DNA of 64,000 nucleotides. It comes from Candidatus Onthovicinus excrementipullorum (GTDB lineage: Bacteria > Bacillota > Clostridia > Oscillospirales > Acutalibacteraceae). Positions 24,327-34,470 of this stretch are shown here, piece after piece; the first letter of the stretch is position 1, and each line of letters begins with the position of its first letter. The notes under the pieces are model-generated. The model worked only from the letters and a program-made list of their open reading frames with translations. It was not told the origin of the DNA and ran no database searches. The stretch covers positions 248,001-312,000 of the forward strand of contig DVHG01000010.1 in NCBI GenBank assembly GCA_018712345.1, given 5' to 3'. The translations under genes were made by a program, and so were the position numbers.

Positions 24327-25564
24327 TGGAGAACAGGCTCTACTGGTGCTGGCTCCAGCAGGCGCTGCACTGCGGTGCCCGCGTGGACGAGGCCATCGCC
24401 GCGTTTGGTTCCCCGCGCAGTGTCTATGAGGCGTCTGAGTATGAGCGGAGGATTTCAGGAGCGTTCACGGTGAAGCAGATTGAGCGCCTTTCCGACACAC
24501 CGCTGCATCAGGCGCAGGAGATCCTGCGCACCTGCGATAAGTACGCAGTCCATACCGTGACGCCGGACGATCCCTGTTATCCCGCGCGGCTCAGAGAACT
24601 GCCGGACTTCCCGTGCGTGCTGTATGTGCGCGGCGATCCCGGCGTACTGGGGGAGGAGCTCTCCCTTGCGGTGGTCGGTACCCGTCAGGCCACGGAGTAT
24701 GCCGCCGGGGCTGCCCGGGCGCTCGCCGGAGCGCTGGCGCGGTCCGGGATGGTCATCGTCAGCGGCGGCGCGCTCGGCATCGATTCCGCCGCACACCGCG
24801 CCGCGATTGATGCGGGCGGGAGAACCATCTGTTATATGGGCTGCGGTTTCGGCGTACACTATCTGATGACCAACTCTCCCCTGCGCCGGGAGATCTCGGA
24901 GCACGGGGCGCTCGTGTCGGAATTCCCGCCGGGGACGCCTGCGGGGAAGTCCACCTTCCCGATCCGCAACCGCCTGATCGCCGGCAGCAGCCTGGGCACG
25001 CTCGTCATTGAGGCAGGTGTGCGCAGCGGATCGCTCATCACCGCCAAGTGTGCGCGGGAGATGGGGCGGGATGTCTTCGCCGTACCGGGGAATATCCTGA
25101 CCTCCACCTTTGAAGGGGCCAATCAGCTCATCCGCGACGGCGCCAAGCCGGTCTTCTCTGCGCGCGACATTCTGGAGGAGTACGGGGCGCGCTTCCCGGG
25201 CCGGCTGGATCCGGCCGCAGCCGATCTCCCATTACCGCCCGCCGCATCACCGGAGGAGAACCCGGCGCGGCAGCACAGCCGCGGCAGAAAAAATCATGCT
25301 CTGCACGGGGATACCGCAACACAGGCGCATGAGCTCCCGGACGCGCCGCACGGAACGGGCACGGTCCGTCTGCTCCCGGCAGACGCCGCACCGGAGCAGC
25401 GCCTGATCCATGAGGCGGTACTGCATACGCCGCTGCGCGCGGATGAGATTGCCCAGCGGACGGGAATCCCTGTGCGCGATCTGCTCAGGGTATTGACACA
25501 GCTGGAGGTTATGGGCTATATTGTTCAACAACAGGGCAAACGATACCTTGCGGTAAAAGAATAA
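24323..25564 (+). CDS. dprA: DNA processing protein DprA/Smf
   Basis: A 413-residue protein that loads RecA on incoming single-stranded DNA in transformation. It has an N-terminal SAM-like helical domain, a Rossmann DprA core (VVGTRQATEYAAGAARAL, IVSGGALGIDSAAHRAAI, FPIRNRLIAGSS, VEAGVRSGSLITA variant) and a C-terminal winged helix (LRADEIAQRTGIPVRDLL). Linker residues about 300-355 are low-complexity. Start ATG 24323 overlaps the previous gene; an ATG one codon later is equally possible. No other competence genes are in the window. Confidence 0.93.
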   Translation: MMENRLYWCWLQQALHCGARVDEAIAAFGSPRSVYEASEYERRISGAFTVKQIERLSDTPLHQAQEILRTCDKYAVHTVTPDDPCYPARLRELPDFPCVLYVRGDPGVLGEELSLAVVGTRQATEYAAGAARALAGALARSGMVIVSGGALGIDSAAHRAAIDAGGRTICYMGCGFGVHYLMTNSPLRREISEHGALVSEFPPGTPAGKSTFPIRNRLIAGSSLGTLVIEAGVRSGSLITAKCAREMGRDVFAVPGNILTSTFEGANQLIRDGAKPVFSARDILEEYGARFPGRLDPAAADLPLPPAASPEENPARQHSRGRKNHALHGDTATQAHELPDAPHGTGTVRLLPADAAPEQRLIHEAVLHTPLRADEIAQRTGIPVRDLLRVLTQLEVMGYIVQQQGKRYLAVKE

Positions 25565-25586
25565 TCATATAGATGAGGTTAACGAT

Positions 25587-27842
25587 ATGTCAAAGCTTGT
25601 AATCGTGGAGTCGCCCGCCAAGGCGAAGACCATCAAAAAATATCTGGGCAGCGGCTATGAGGTGACCGCCTCCATGGGCCATGTGCGCGATCTGCCGGAG
25701 GCGCGCCTGAGTGTCGATGTCAAGAACGACTTTAAGCCGACTTATGAGATCATCAAGGGGAAGAGCGCGCTCGTCAAGGAACTGAAAAAGGCGGCCAAGG
25801 AGAGTGACGGTGTCTATCTTGCCACCGACCCGGACCGCGAGGGCGAGGCGATCTCCTGGCACCTGGCCAATATTCTGGGGCTGGACCCGGACAGTCAGGA
25901 CCGCGTCACGTTTAATGAGATCACCAAGGCGGGCGTGGAGCACGGCATGGCCAATCCGCGCCGCCTGGATATGGATCTGGTGGACGCCCAGCAGGCGCGC
26001 CGGATTCTGGACCGCCTGGTGGGCTATAAGCTCAGCCCCTTCGTCTCCCAGAAAATTCGCCGCGGCCTCTCCGCGGGGCGGGTGCAGTCCGTCGCGGTTC
26101 GTTTAATCGTGGACCGTGAGAGGGAGATCCGTGCCTTCCAGGCGGAGGAGTACTGGACCGTGGACGCCAAGCTGACGGCTCCCGGTACACGCAAGACTTT
26201 TGACGCGTCCTTTTACGGGTATGCCGGTGAGAAAAAGGCGGAGCTGAAAAATGAGGCGGAGGCCAACGCCGTAATCGAGCGGGCGGAGAATGGGGAGTGG
26301 ATCGTCCAGTCGATCAAAAAGGGTACCCGCAGCAAGCGCCCGAGCGCGCCGTTCATCACCTCCACCCTCCAGCAGGAGGCGTCCCGCCGCCTGGGCTTCC
26401 AGTCCAAGCGGACTATGAAAGTGGCGCAGGAGCTCTACGAGGGCGTCGATGTGGCCGGAATTGGCTCCGTCGGTCTGATCACGTATATGAGAACGGACTC
26501 CACCCGCCTGTCCGATCAGGCGCGTGAGCAGGGCCGTGAATATATTGAAAACACCTATGGCGAAAAGTATTTTGCCAAAAAGCCGCACTTTTTCAAGTCC
26601 GGCAAAAATGCGCAGGACGGGCACGAGGCCATCCGCCCCACCATGCCGTCCCTGACGCCGGAGCAGGCCAAGGCGAGCCTCACGAGCGATCAGTATAAGC
26701 TCTATAATCTCATCTGGCGCCGCTTTATGGCCAGCCTGATGGAGAGCTGCATCCACAACACAGTTAAGGCGAATATCGAGGTCAACGGCTGTGTGTTCAC
26801 CGCCGCCGGCTATACGGTAAAATTTGACGGCTTCACCGCTGTGTATGAGGATCTCTCCGATGAGAAGGAGACGCAGCTCCCGGCGCTGAAGGAGGGCGAC
26901 ACCGTCCGCAAAAAGGAGCTTGCGGGCAACCAGCACTTCACCCAGCCGCCCGCCCGCTACACGGAGGCCTCCCTCATCAAGGCGCTGGAGGAGAACGGCA
27001 TCGGCCGCCCGAGTACCTATGCCGCCATCATCTCCACGATCCTGTCCCGCGGCTATGTGGAGCGGAACCAGAAGCAGCTTGCGCCCACGGAGCTGGGCGA
27101 GGCGATGACGGGCCTGCTCGAGGAGCACTTCCCCAAGATCGTGGATACCAAGTTCACCGCCGGCATGGAGACAAAGCTCGACGACGTAAGCGTCGGCAAG
27201 CAGGATTATATCGAAATGCTGCGCGATTTCTACGGCGACTTTGACAAGACGCTCACCAAGGCCAAGAAGGACATGGAGGGCGTCAAGATCAAGCTGCAGG
27301 AGGATCAGACGGACATCCCGTGCGAGAAGTGCGGCCGCATGATGGTCATCAAGACGGGCCGGTTCGGCAAATTCCTCGCCTGCCCCGGGTACCCGGAATG
27401 CAAAAACGCGAAGCCGCTCGTACAGGAGATGCCGGGCGAGTGCCCGCGCTGCGGCGGCAAGATCGTCCAGAAGCGCTCCAAGCGCGGCCACACATTCTAC
27501 GGCTGCGGAAACTATCCGGACTGCAACTTTATGACCTGGTATATGCCCACGGAGGAAAAGTGCCCCGTCTGCGGGAAGACGCTCTTTAAAAAGCGCGCCA
27601 ACCAGCTGATCTGCCTTAACGAGCAGTGCAGCACCTACGTCAAGGAGGAGCCGCGCGTCAGGAAGACCAAGACCGAGGGCAGCGGCGCAGACGATCAGAA
27701 GGCAGCAAAAAAGACCACGGCAAAAACGACTAAAAAGGCGGCTTCCAGAACGACAAAAAAGACCGCCGCCAAGACGAAAACCGCGAAAAAGTCCACCGCC
27801 CCAGCCAAAAGATCAAAGGCAAAAGCGGAGGATGAGGAATGA
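25587..27842 (+). CDS. topA: DNA topoisomerase I (type IA)
   Basis: A 751-residue enzyme relaxing negative supercoils. TOPRIM domain at the N-terminus (VESPAKAKTIKKYL, DPDREGEAISWHL), the active-site tyrosine in GLITYMRTDSTRLS, then C-terminal four-cysteine zinc fingers (CEKCGRMMV, CPRCGGKIV, CPVCGKTLF) and a Lys/Ala/Thr-rich tail of about 60 residues resembling histone H1 tails. The tail is likely a DNA-binding extension. It follows dprA by 22 bases, a common Firmicutes pairing, and overlaps trmFO by 4. Confidence 0.97.
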   Translation: MSKLVIVESPAKAKTIKKYLGSGYEVTASMGHVRDLPEARLSVDVKNDFKPTYEIIKGKSALVKELKKAAKESDGVYLATDPDREGEAISWHLANILGLDPDSQDRVTFNEITKAGVEHGMANPRRLDMDLVDAQQARRILDRLVGYKLSPFVSQKIRRGLSAGRVQSVAVRLIVDREREIRAFQAEEYWTVDAKLTAPGTRKTFDASFYGYAGEKKAELKNEAEANAVIERAENGEWIVQSIKKGTRSKRPSAPFITSTLQQEASRRLGFQSKRTMKVAQELYEGVDVAGIGSVGLITYMRTDSTRLSDQAREQGREYIENTYGEKYFAKKPHFFKSGKNAQDGHEAIRPTMPSLTPEQAKASLTSDQYKLYNLIWRRFMASLMESCIHNTVKANIEVNGCVFTAAGYTVKFDGFTAVYEDLSDEKETQLPALKEGDTVRKKELAGNQHFTQPPARYTEASLIKALEENGIGRPSTYAAIISTILSRGYVERNQKQLAPTELGEAMTGLLEEHFPKIVDTKFTAGMETKLDDVSVGKQDYIEMLRDFYGDFDKTLTKAKKDMEGVKIKLQEDQTDIPCEKCGRMMVIKTGRFGKFLACPGYPECKNAKPLVQEMPGECPRCGGKIVQKRSKRGHTFYGCGNYPDCNFMTWYMPTEEKCPVCGKTLFKKRANQLICLNEQCSTYVKEEPRVRKTKTEGSGADDQKAAKKTTAKTTKKAASRTTKKTAAKTKTAKKSTAPAKRSKAKAEDEE

Positions 27843-29146
27843 GCCGGATCACCGTCGTCGGTGCCGGGCTCGCCGGGTGTGAGGCCGCGTGGTATCTGGC
27901 GCATCAGGGGATGGAAGTCACACTGGTGGAGATGAAGCCGGTCCGCTATTCCCCTGCACACCACAGCGAGGGCTTTGCGGAGCTCGTCTGCTCCAATTCC
28001 CTCAAGGCGGAGCGGATTGCCTCTGCGGGCGGGCTGCTCAAGGCGGAGATGAAGCGCCTTGGCTCCCTGCTGGTGGACTGCGCCTACCGCTGCCGTGTGC
28101 CGGCCGGCGGAGCGCTGGCTGTGGACCGGGATGAATTTTCCCGTCTGGTGACCCGGGAGATTTTAAATTGCCCGAACATCACCGTGGAGCACCGTGAGGT
28201 CACGCAGATCCCGGAGGGGGATGTCATCATCGCCGCGGGGCCGCTCGCCTCGGACGCGCTCTCCGCTGAGATTCAAAAGCTCTGCGGGCAGGAGTTGAGT
28301 TTTTACGACGCCGCGGCCCCCATCGTCACCGCGGAAAGTCTGGACAGGTCCCGTACCTTCACCCAGTCACGCTACGACCGGGGCGACGCGGACGACTATA
28401 TCAACTGCCCCATGGACCGGGAGGAATATGAGGCGTTTCATCAGGAGCTGATCCACGCCCGCACGGCACAGCTCCACGATTTTGACCGTGGCGGTGTCTA
28501 TGAGGGCTGTATGCCTATCGAGGTGATGGCAAAACGCGGGGCGGATACCATGCGCTTTGGCCCGCTCAAGCCGGTCGGTCTGCGCGATCCCGCCACCGGA
28601 AAGCGCCCGTGGGCTGTTTTACAGCTGCGCAAAGAGAATGCGGCGGGCACGCTCTACAATTTGGTCGGGTTCCAGACAAATCTGGCCTTTCCGGAGCAAA
28701 AGCGCGTTTTCGGCATGATCCCGGCGCTCAAAAATGCGCAGTTTGTACGCTACGGCGTGATGCACCGCAATACCTTTCTCAATTCCCCGCAGGTTCTGGA
28801 TGCGGATTTTACCCTGCGTGCACAGCCGCGCATCGCCTTTGCCGGCCAGATCACCGGGGTGGAGGGGTATATGGAGTCCGCCTGCTCCGGCATTCTGGCC
28901 GCGTACCACATGGCGCGCCGGGTCCAGGGCCTGCCGCCCGTCCGGTTCCCCAATACAACCATGTGCGGAGCGCTCTCTGATTACATTTCCGCCTCACCGG
29001 CAAAAAATTTCCAGCCGATGGGGGCAAATTTTGGTATAATAGAACCGTTGGAACACCAGATCCGCGATAAGCAGCAGCGCTATACGGCACTTGCCGAGCG
29101 GTCTCTGGAGACTTTGGATCATATTTTACAGGAGGGTCGGGCATGA
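27839..29146 (+). CDS. trmFO: Methylenetetrahydrofolate-tRNA-(uracil-54-C5)-methyltransferase
   Basis: A 435-residue FAD protein that makes ribothymidine-54 in tRNA with folate as carbon donor. The N-terminal Rossmann motif VVGAGLAGCEAAWYLA, the PVRYSPAHHSEGFAELVCSN segment and YEGCMPIEVMAKRG are typical. It starts within the end of topA (ATGA overlap) and ends overlapping plsX; topA-trmFO adjacency is a standard Firmicutes feature. Confidence 0.97.
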   Translation: MSRITVVGAGLAGCEAAWYLAHQGMEVTLVEMKPVRYSPAHHSEGFAELVCSNSLKAERIASAGGLLKAEMKRLGSLLVDCAYRCRVPAGGALAVDRDEFSRLVTREILNCPNITVEHREVTQIPEGDVIIAAGPLASDALSAEIQKLCGQELSFYDAAAPIVTAESLDRSRTFTQSRYDRGDADDYINCPMDREEYEAFHQELIHARTAQLHDFDRGGVYEGCMPIEVMAKRGADTMRFGPLKPVGLRDPATGKRPWAVLQLRKENAAGTLYNLVGFQTNLAFPEQKRVFGMIPALKNAQFVRYGVMHRNTFLNSPQVLDADFTLRAQPRIAFAGQITGVEGYMESACSGILAAYHMARRVQGLPPVRFPNTTMCGALSDYISASPAKNFQPMGANFGIIEPLEHQIRDKQQRYTALAERSLETLDHILQEGRA

Positions 29147-30156
29147 CTATTATCGTAGACGCCTACGGCGGGGATCACGCGCCGCTGGAAATCTTAAAGG
29201 GGGCGTGCCGTGCACGCGACGAGCTCGGGGTGACCATCACCCTCACCGGCAGTGAGAGCGGGATCCGTACCTGCGCACAGGAAAACGGCCTCTCTCTGAA
29301 CGGGATGACGATCCTCGACGCGCCGGACGTAATCTCCATGGAGGACGATCCGATGGAGATCCGCCGTTCCAAGTCAAACAGCTCCATGGCTGTGGGCCTG
29401 CGCGCCCTTGCGGCGGGGGAGGGGGACGCCTTCGTATCCGCCGGCAGCACCGGCGCGCTCGTCGTGGGGTCCACGTTTATTGTCAAGCGGATCAAGGGGG
29501 TTAAGCGCGCGGCAATCGCAAGCATTATGCCGTCGGACACCGTGCCGTTCCTCATGCTCGACTGCGGCGCTAACGCCGAGTGCCGGCCGGAGGCGCTGGT
29601 GCAGTTTGCCGTGATGGGCGATCTGTACATGAAGCACGTCATGGGCGTCCCAAAACCGCGCGTGGCGCTGGCCAATATCGGCACGGAGTCCACCAAGGGC
29701 GGTGAGCTCCAGCGCGAGGCATACCGTATGCTCTCAGACTGCGGGCTGTTTGATTTTACCGGAAATATTGAGGCGCGTATGATCCCCTACGGCGGCGCGG
29801 ACGTCGTAGTGGCGGATGGCTTTACCGGCAATATGCTGCTGAAAATGTATGAGGGCGTCGCCGCAGCCATGATGAAAAACATCAAGGAGATCTTTACAAA
29901 GAGCACAAAGACCAAGCTCGGCTTCCTGATGGTGAAGGGCGGGCTCATCGACTTTAAGAAAAAGATGGACTACACGGAGTTTGGCGGCGCACCGCTGCTG
30001 GGCATTTCCCGTCCCGTGATCAAGGCACACGGCTCCTCCAAGGAAAAGGGCTTTTTCAGTGCCGTCCGTCAGGCGGTCCGCACGGTAGAAAAGGACGTGT
30101 GCGGGGAGATCGCGCGCAACATGCCCCGTTCATCTGAGGAAGCAAAGGAGGACTGA
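29143..30156 (+). CDS. plsX: Phosphate acyltransferase PlsX
   Basis: A 337-residue enzyme converting acyl-ACP to acyl-phosphate, the first step of phosphatidic acid synthesis with PlsY. DAYGGDHAPLEILKGA at the N-terminus, the SAGSTGALVVGS segment and DGFTGNMLLKMYEG are diagnostic. In many Clostridia acpP lies between plsX and rnc; here rnc follows at once (5 bases), so the ACP gene must be elsewhere. Confidence 0.96.
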   Translation: MTIIVDAYGGDHAPLEILKGACRARDELGVTITLTGSESGIRTCAQENGLSLNGMTILDAPDVISMEDDPMEIRRSKSNSSMAVGLRALAAGEGDAFVSAGSTGALVVGSTFIVKRIKGVKRAAIASIMPSDTVPFLMLDCGANAECRPEALVQFAVMGDLYMKHVMGVPKPRVALANIGTESTKGGELQREAYRMLSDCGLFDFTGNIEARMIPYGGADVVVADGFTGNMLLKMYEGVAAAMMKNIKEIFTKSTKTKLGFLMVKGGLIDFKKKMDYTEFGGAPLLGISRPVIKAHGSSKEKGFFSAVRQAVRTVEKDVCGEIARNMPRSSEEAKED

Positions 30157-30161
30157 ATACG

Positions 30162-30845
30162 ATGAAGGACCTGAGCGGCTTTGAAAAGGAGATCCGCTAT
30201 ACGTTCCGTGACAAGTCCCTCCTCCTCACGGCGCTGACGCACTCGTCCTATGCGAACGAGCAGCCCGATAAGCCACCGTACAATGAGCGGCTTGAGTTCC
30301 TGGGGGATTCCGTGCTCGGCGTGGTGACGGCGGATTACCTGTTCCACACCTATCCGCAGGAGCCGGAGGGGGAGTTGACGCGCCGCCGGGCGGAGCTCGT
30401 GTGCGAGGATTCGCTGTTCGCATTTGCCAAGGAGATCCATCTGGGAGACTATATGCGCCTTGGCAAGGGCGAAGAGCGCACCCACGGCCGGGAGCGCCCG
30501 TCCATTTTGGCGGACGCATTTGAAGCGGTGATTGCCGCCATCTATGAGGATGCGGGGATCGAACGTGCCCGGGAACACATCCTGCGTTTTTTAAAGGCGC
30601 ACAAGGACCTGAGCAATAAGAAAAAGGATTTTAAGACGATGATCCAGGAGGTCATTCAGCAGAACCGGGAGGAAAAGCTCGAGTACGTCCTCGCGCATGA
30701 GAGCGGCCCGGACCACGACAAGCACTTTGTGGTGGAGCTGCACCTCAACTCCAATGTCATCGGCACGGGTGAGGGCAGGAGCAAAAAGCATGCCGAGCAG
30801 GAGGCGGCCCATGAGGCGCTGCGCCTGATGGGGCTGGAAGAATGA
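30162..30845 (+). CDS. rnc: Ribonuclease III
   Basis: A 227-residue double-strand-specific RNase acting on rRNA precursors and mRNA. The catalytic domain carries NERLEFLGDSVLG and DAFEAVIAAIYEDAG (metal-binding Glu/Asp), and a C-terminal dsRNA-binding domain ends with GRSKKHAEQEAAHEALRLM. Full length. It precedes smc and ftsY, the usual Firmicutes rnc-smc-ftsY order. Confidence 0.97.
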   Translation: MKDLSGFEKEIRYTFRDKSLLLTALTHSSYANEQPDKPPYNERLEFLGDSVLGVVTADYLFHTYPQEPEGELTRRRAELVCEDSLFAFAKEIHLGDYMRLGKGEERTHGRERPSILADAFEAVIAAIYEDAGIERAREHILRFLKAHKDLSNKKKDFKTMIQEVIQQNREEKLEYVLAHESGPDHDKHFVVELHLNSNVIGTGEGRSKKHAEQEAAHEALRLMGLEE

Positions 30846-30890
30846 CCGCACGGATTTTTTAAACGATAAAGGATAAAGGCTGGTTCACGG

Positions 30891-33800
30891 ATGTTTTTAA
30901 AGTCACTGGAAATGCAGGGGTTCAAGTCGTTCCCCGATAAAACGGTGCTGAAGTTTGAAAAGGGCATCACCGCCGTCGTCGGGCCGAACGGCAGCGGCAA
31001 GAGCAATATTTCCGACGCCGTCCGCTGGGTCCTGGGGGAAAAATCCAGCAGGAGCCTGCGCGGCTCCAAGATGGAGGATGTCATCTTCAGCGGGACGCAG
31101 GGGCGGCGCGCGCAGGGCTTTGCGCAGGTAACGCTTACGCTGGACAATGCGGACCGCTCCGTCCCCGGGCATGAGGAGGACGAGATCTCCGTCACGCGCC
31201 GGTACTACCGCTCCGGCAACAGCGAATATCTCATTAACGGAGCCAATGTGCGCCTGCGGGATATAGAGGAGCTGTTCATGGACACGGGCCTGGGTTCAGA
31301 CGGGTATTCCATGGTCGGGCAGGGCCGGATTGAGGATATCATCTCCTCCCGCTCCTCCGACCGGCGTGATATGTTCGACGAGGCGGCAGGAATTGCCCAT
31401 TTCCGCGCCCGCCGCACGGACGCACAGCGCCGTCTCTCTCAGGCGGAGGAGAATCTGGTTCGCCTGCGGGATATCATGGGTGAGCTCGAGAGCCGGATCG
31501 GCCCCTTAAAGGAGCAGAGCGAGAAGGCACAGCGCTACCTGATCCTGGCGCAGGAGCGCAAGGAGCTGGAGATCGGCCTGCTGCTGCGCTCGGCCGAGTC
31601 CGCCAATGAAGAGCTTACCAAAAGCGCGGAGAAGCTGGATATCGCCGCCGCCCAGCACCGGCAGGCCGACGATGAGCTGGCCGGGATTGAAAAGCGCATT
31701 GAGGACAGCATCGCTCTCACCCAGTCCATGAACGCGCAGATTGACGAGATCCGCCGCAGCGGTTCCCACATCGACGAGGAGATTGCGCGGATCGAGGGCC
31801 TGATCGCCGTTGACCGCAATTCAATTGAACACAATAACGAGGCGATTGAGCGCGTCCGGCGGGATAAGGACTCTGCCGACACCACGCGTGAGGAGCTGAA
31901 CGGTCAGATCCTTACGCATCAGGAGCGGATCGCCGCGCTTACCGAGGCGCTTGAGCAGGAGCGCGGCAGGCTGGAGGAGCTCTCGGCCACGCTGTCCGGC
32001 GCCCGCAGCGAGGACGAGGGCCTCGGCGGGCAGATGGAGGCGCTGGCCTCGGAAGTCTCCACACTGACGCTGCAGATTGCGGATGCGCGCATCTCTCTGG
32101 CGGCGGATGAGACGTCCCAGGCGGAAATTCAGGCGCGGCTGGAGGAGATCGGGCGCACGCTCTCCGGCCAGGATGAGGTGCGTGAACTGCTTGAGCGCCG
32201 CCGGGAGCAGGCGCAGGAGCGGCTGGAAGAGAGTGAGGAGGAGCTTGAGAGCGTATCCAACTCTCTGGACGGGTATGCCCTCATGGCGGAAAAACGCCGC
32301 CAGAAGCTGGAAAATGCGCAGCGCGCGCGGGATGACCTGTCCATCAAGCTGCGGCAGGCGCAGTCCCGAGCCAAGATGCTTGACGACATGCAGAAGAACA
32401 TGGAGGGCTATTCCGGCAGCGTCAAGGCTGTGATGAAGCAGGCGCGCACCGGGGCGCTGACCGGCATTCACGGTGCCGTCACGCAGATCATCCACACGCA
32501 GGACCGCTATTCCACCGCAATTGAGACGGCGCTCGGCGCCGCAGTGCAGAATATCGTCACGGATACCGAGTCCGATGCCAAGCGCGCCATCTATTACCTG
32601 AAAGAGCACTCCCTTGGCCGCGCGACCTTCCTGCCGCTGACAAGCGTGCACGGGCGTACGCTCAATGAGCCGGGGCTGCCCGGCTGCCGGGGCTTTATCG
32701 ATATCGCGTCTAATCTCGTTACATACGACGGGCAGTACGGGCCGGTGATTCAGTCCCTGCTTGGGCGTACCGCCGTGGCGCAGGATATGGACTGTGCCAT
32801 CGCCATTGCCAAAAAGTATAGCTACCGGTTTAAGATCGTCACGCTGGACGGCCAGGTGCTCAATGCCGGCGGCTCCATGACGGGCGGTTCCCGGGTCCAT
32901 TCCTCCGGCGTGATCGGCCGTGCGAATGAGCTGGAAAAGCTCGCCGCCCAGATCAAAAAAATGGAGGATGAGCTGCGCGTGGGCGAGGAGCAGTTCCTTG
33001 CCGCCAAGGAGGAGGAGGCGCGCTGCCGCGCCGAGTATGAGGCGGCCAAGGCCGCTGTCCAGAATGCCTCGGAGGAGAAGATCCGGCGCGAAGGTGACAT
33101 CCGCCTGATCGACACCCAACTCGCCGCTGCCCGCGATTCGGCCGGGGGGCTGGATACGGAGCGGGAGGCCCTGCGTGCGCGCCTTGATGAGATTGAGCGC
33201 GAAAAGGCGGAGATCTCCGCCCGCATTGACACACTGACACAGCAGTCGGAGGAGCAGAACACCCGTATGGCGGAGCTGACCGCCGGGCGCGAGGAACTCA
33301 ACGCAAAGCGTGAAAAGCTCAATGAGGAGATCTCCGGCATCAATCTGAAAATGCTGGAGCTCAATAAGGATATTCAGCAGAGCACGGCCGCAGTCGACGA
33401 GCTTGGCCGCCGGCTGGAGCTGCACGCCGGCAGGCTGACGCAGTTTGACGATGAGATCGCCCAGACGCAGCAAAAAAATACGGCGTTGAATGAGAATATC
33501 GTTTCCCTGCAAAATCAGATCGAGGAGTTGCGCCTGAAGGGGACGGACACGCGCGCACAGATCGACGCGCTGATTGCCCAGCGGGAGCAGGAGGAGCAGA
33601 AGAGTACGGAGCTGCGCCTGCTTGAGCGCGCCAAGAGCGCGGAGCGGGAAAAGCTCAGCGGCGAACTGGCCCGGCTGGAGGAAAAAAAGGCCTCCGTCCG
33701 CAAGGAGTACGATGCTGCGGTCGCCCGCCTGTTTGATGAATATCAGCTCACCCGGCGCGAGGCGCAGGAGCAGGCCAAACCGATCGAGAATATCCGCGAG

Positions 33801-34466
33801 GCGCAGGGCCGCCTGAACGAATTGAAAAGGGCAATCTCCGCCCTCGGTAGCGTCAATGTGGGCGCGGTAGAGGAGTATAAGGAGGTCTCTGAGCGGTATG
33901 AGTTCATGCACGGGCAGATCAGCGACGTGGAGTCCTCCCGCGATGAGATCAACCGCCTGATCGAGGACCTGACGGCCCGGATGGGCGAGCGGTTCATGAC
34001 TGAGTTTAAAAAGATTGACCGTTATTTTGGCGAGACGTTTTCACGCCTGTTCGGCGGCGGCGCGGCCAAGCTCGTGCTCGATGATCCGAACGATCCGCTC
34101 GAGTGCGGCATTGATATTGAGATCCAGCCCCCGGGCAAGAGCGTCAAGAATATTGACCTCTTCTCCGGTGGGGAGAAGGGCCTTGCGGGCATCGCCCTGC
34201 TGCTGGCGATCCTGCATGTTAAGCCCGCGCCGTTCTGCATCTTTGACGAGGTGGAGGCCGCGCTCGATGACGTCAACGTGGCCCGTTACGCGGCCTATCT
34301 GCGCAGTATGACGGACCACACGCAGTTTGTCTTAATCACCCACCGCCGTGGCACCATGGAGGAGGCCGATACCCTCTATGGTGTGACGATGCAGGAAAAG
34401 GGCGTTTCCAAACTCTTGAAGCTCAATACGGCGGAGGTAGCCGCCAAGCTCGGAATCAAGGAGTGA
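30891..34466 (+). CDS. smc: Chromosome partition protein SMC
   Basis: A 1191-residue SMC of full length. N-terminal ATPase half with Walker A GPNGSGKSNISDAVRW, long coiled coil to about residue 500, a hinge with GFIDIASNLVTYD and GGSMTGGSR, return coiled coil, and C-terminal signature LFSGGEKGLAGIALLLAIL with Walker B CIFDEVEAALDD. It condenses and segregates the chromosome with ScpA/ScpB. Because of the strong heptad pattern and codon bias, a very long antisense open frame exists at 31821-33911 but is a shadow. ftsY follows after 4 bases. Confidence 0.97.
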   Translation: MFLKSLEMQGFKSFPDKTVLKFEKGITAVVGPNGSGKSNISDAVRWVLGEKSSRSLRGSKMEDVIFSGTQGRRAQGFAQVTLTLDNADRSVPGHEEDEISVTRRYYRSGNSEYLINGANVRLRDIEELFMDTGLGSDGYSMVGQGRIEDIISSRSSDRRDMFDEAAGIAHFRARRTDAQRRLSQAEENLVRLRDIMGELESRIGPLKEQSEKAQRYLILAQERKELEIGLLLRSAESANEELTKSAEKLDIAAAQHRQADDELAGIEKRIEDSIALTQSMNAQIDEIRRSGSHIDEEIARIEGLIAVDRNSIEHNNEAIERVRRDKDSADTTREELNGQILTHQERIAALTEALEQERGRLEELSATLSGARSEDEGLGGQMEALASEVSTLTLQIADARISLAADETSQAEIQARLEEIGRTLSGQDEVRELLERRREQAQERLEESEEELESVSNSLDGYALMAEKRRQKLENAQRARDDLSIKLRQAQSRAKMLDDMQKNMEGYSGSVKAVMKQARTGALTGIHGAVTQIIHTQDRYSTAIETALGAAVQNIVTDTESDAKRAIYYLKEHSLGRATFLPLTSVHGRTLNEPGLPGCRGFIDIASNLVTYDGQYGPVIQSLLGRTAVAQDMDCAIAIAKKYSYRFKIVTLDGQVLNAGGSMTGGSRVHSSGVIGRANELEKLAAQIKKMEDELRVGEEQFLAAKEEEARCRAEYEAAKAAVQNASEEKIRREGDIRLIDTQLAAARDSAGGLDTEREALRARLDEIEREKAEISARIDTLTQQSEEQNTRMAELTAGREELNAKREKLNEEISGINLKMLELNKDIQQSTAAVDELGRRLELHAGRLTQFDDEIAQTQQKNTALNENIVSLQNQIEELRLKGTDTRAQIDALIAQREQEEQKSTELRLLERAKSAEREKLSGELARLEEKKASVRKEYDAAVARLFDEYQLTRREAQEQAKPIENIREAQGRLNELKRAISALGSVNVGAVEEYKEVSERYEFMHGQISDVESSRDEINRLIEDLTARMGERFMTEFKKIDRYFGETFSRLFGGGAAKLVLDDPNDPLECGIDIEIQPPGKSVKNIDLFSGGEKGLAGIALLLAILHVKPAPFCIFDEVEAALDDVNVARYAAYLRSMTDHTQFVLITHRRGTMEEADTLYGVTMQEKGVSKLLKLNTAEVAAKLGIKE

Positions 34467-34470
34467 TCGA

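Noticed and set aside
26103-27491. A 462-codon open frame antisense to topA
   Set aside because: Shadow of topA codon bias; no recognisable domain, and topA is intact.
31821-33911. A 696-codon open frame antisense to smc
   Set aside because: It mirrors the GC-rich codon bias of the coiled-coil coding strand; there is no ribosome site and smc is complete.
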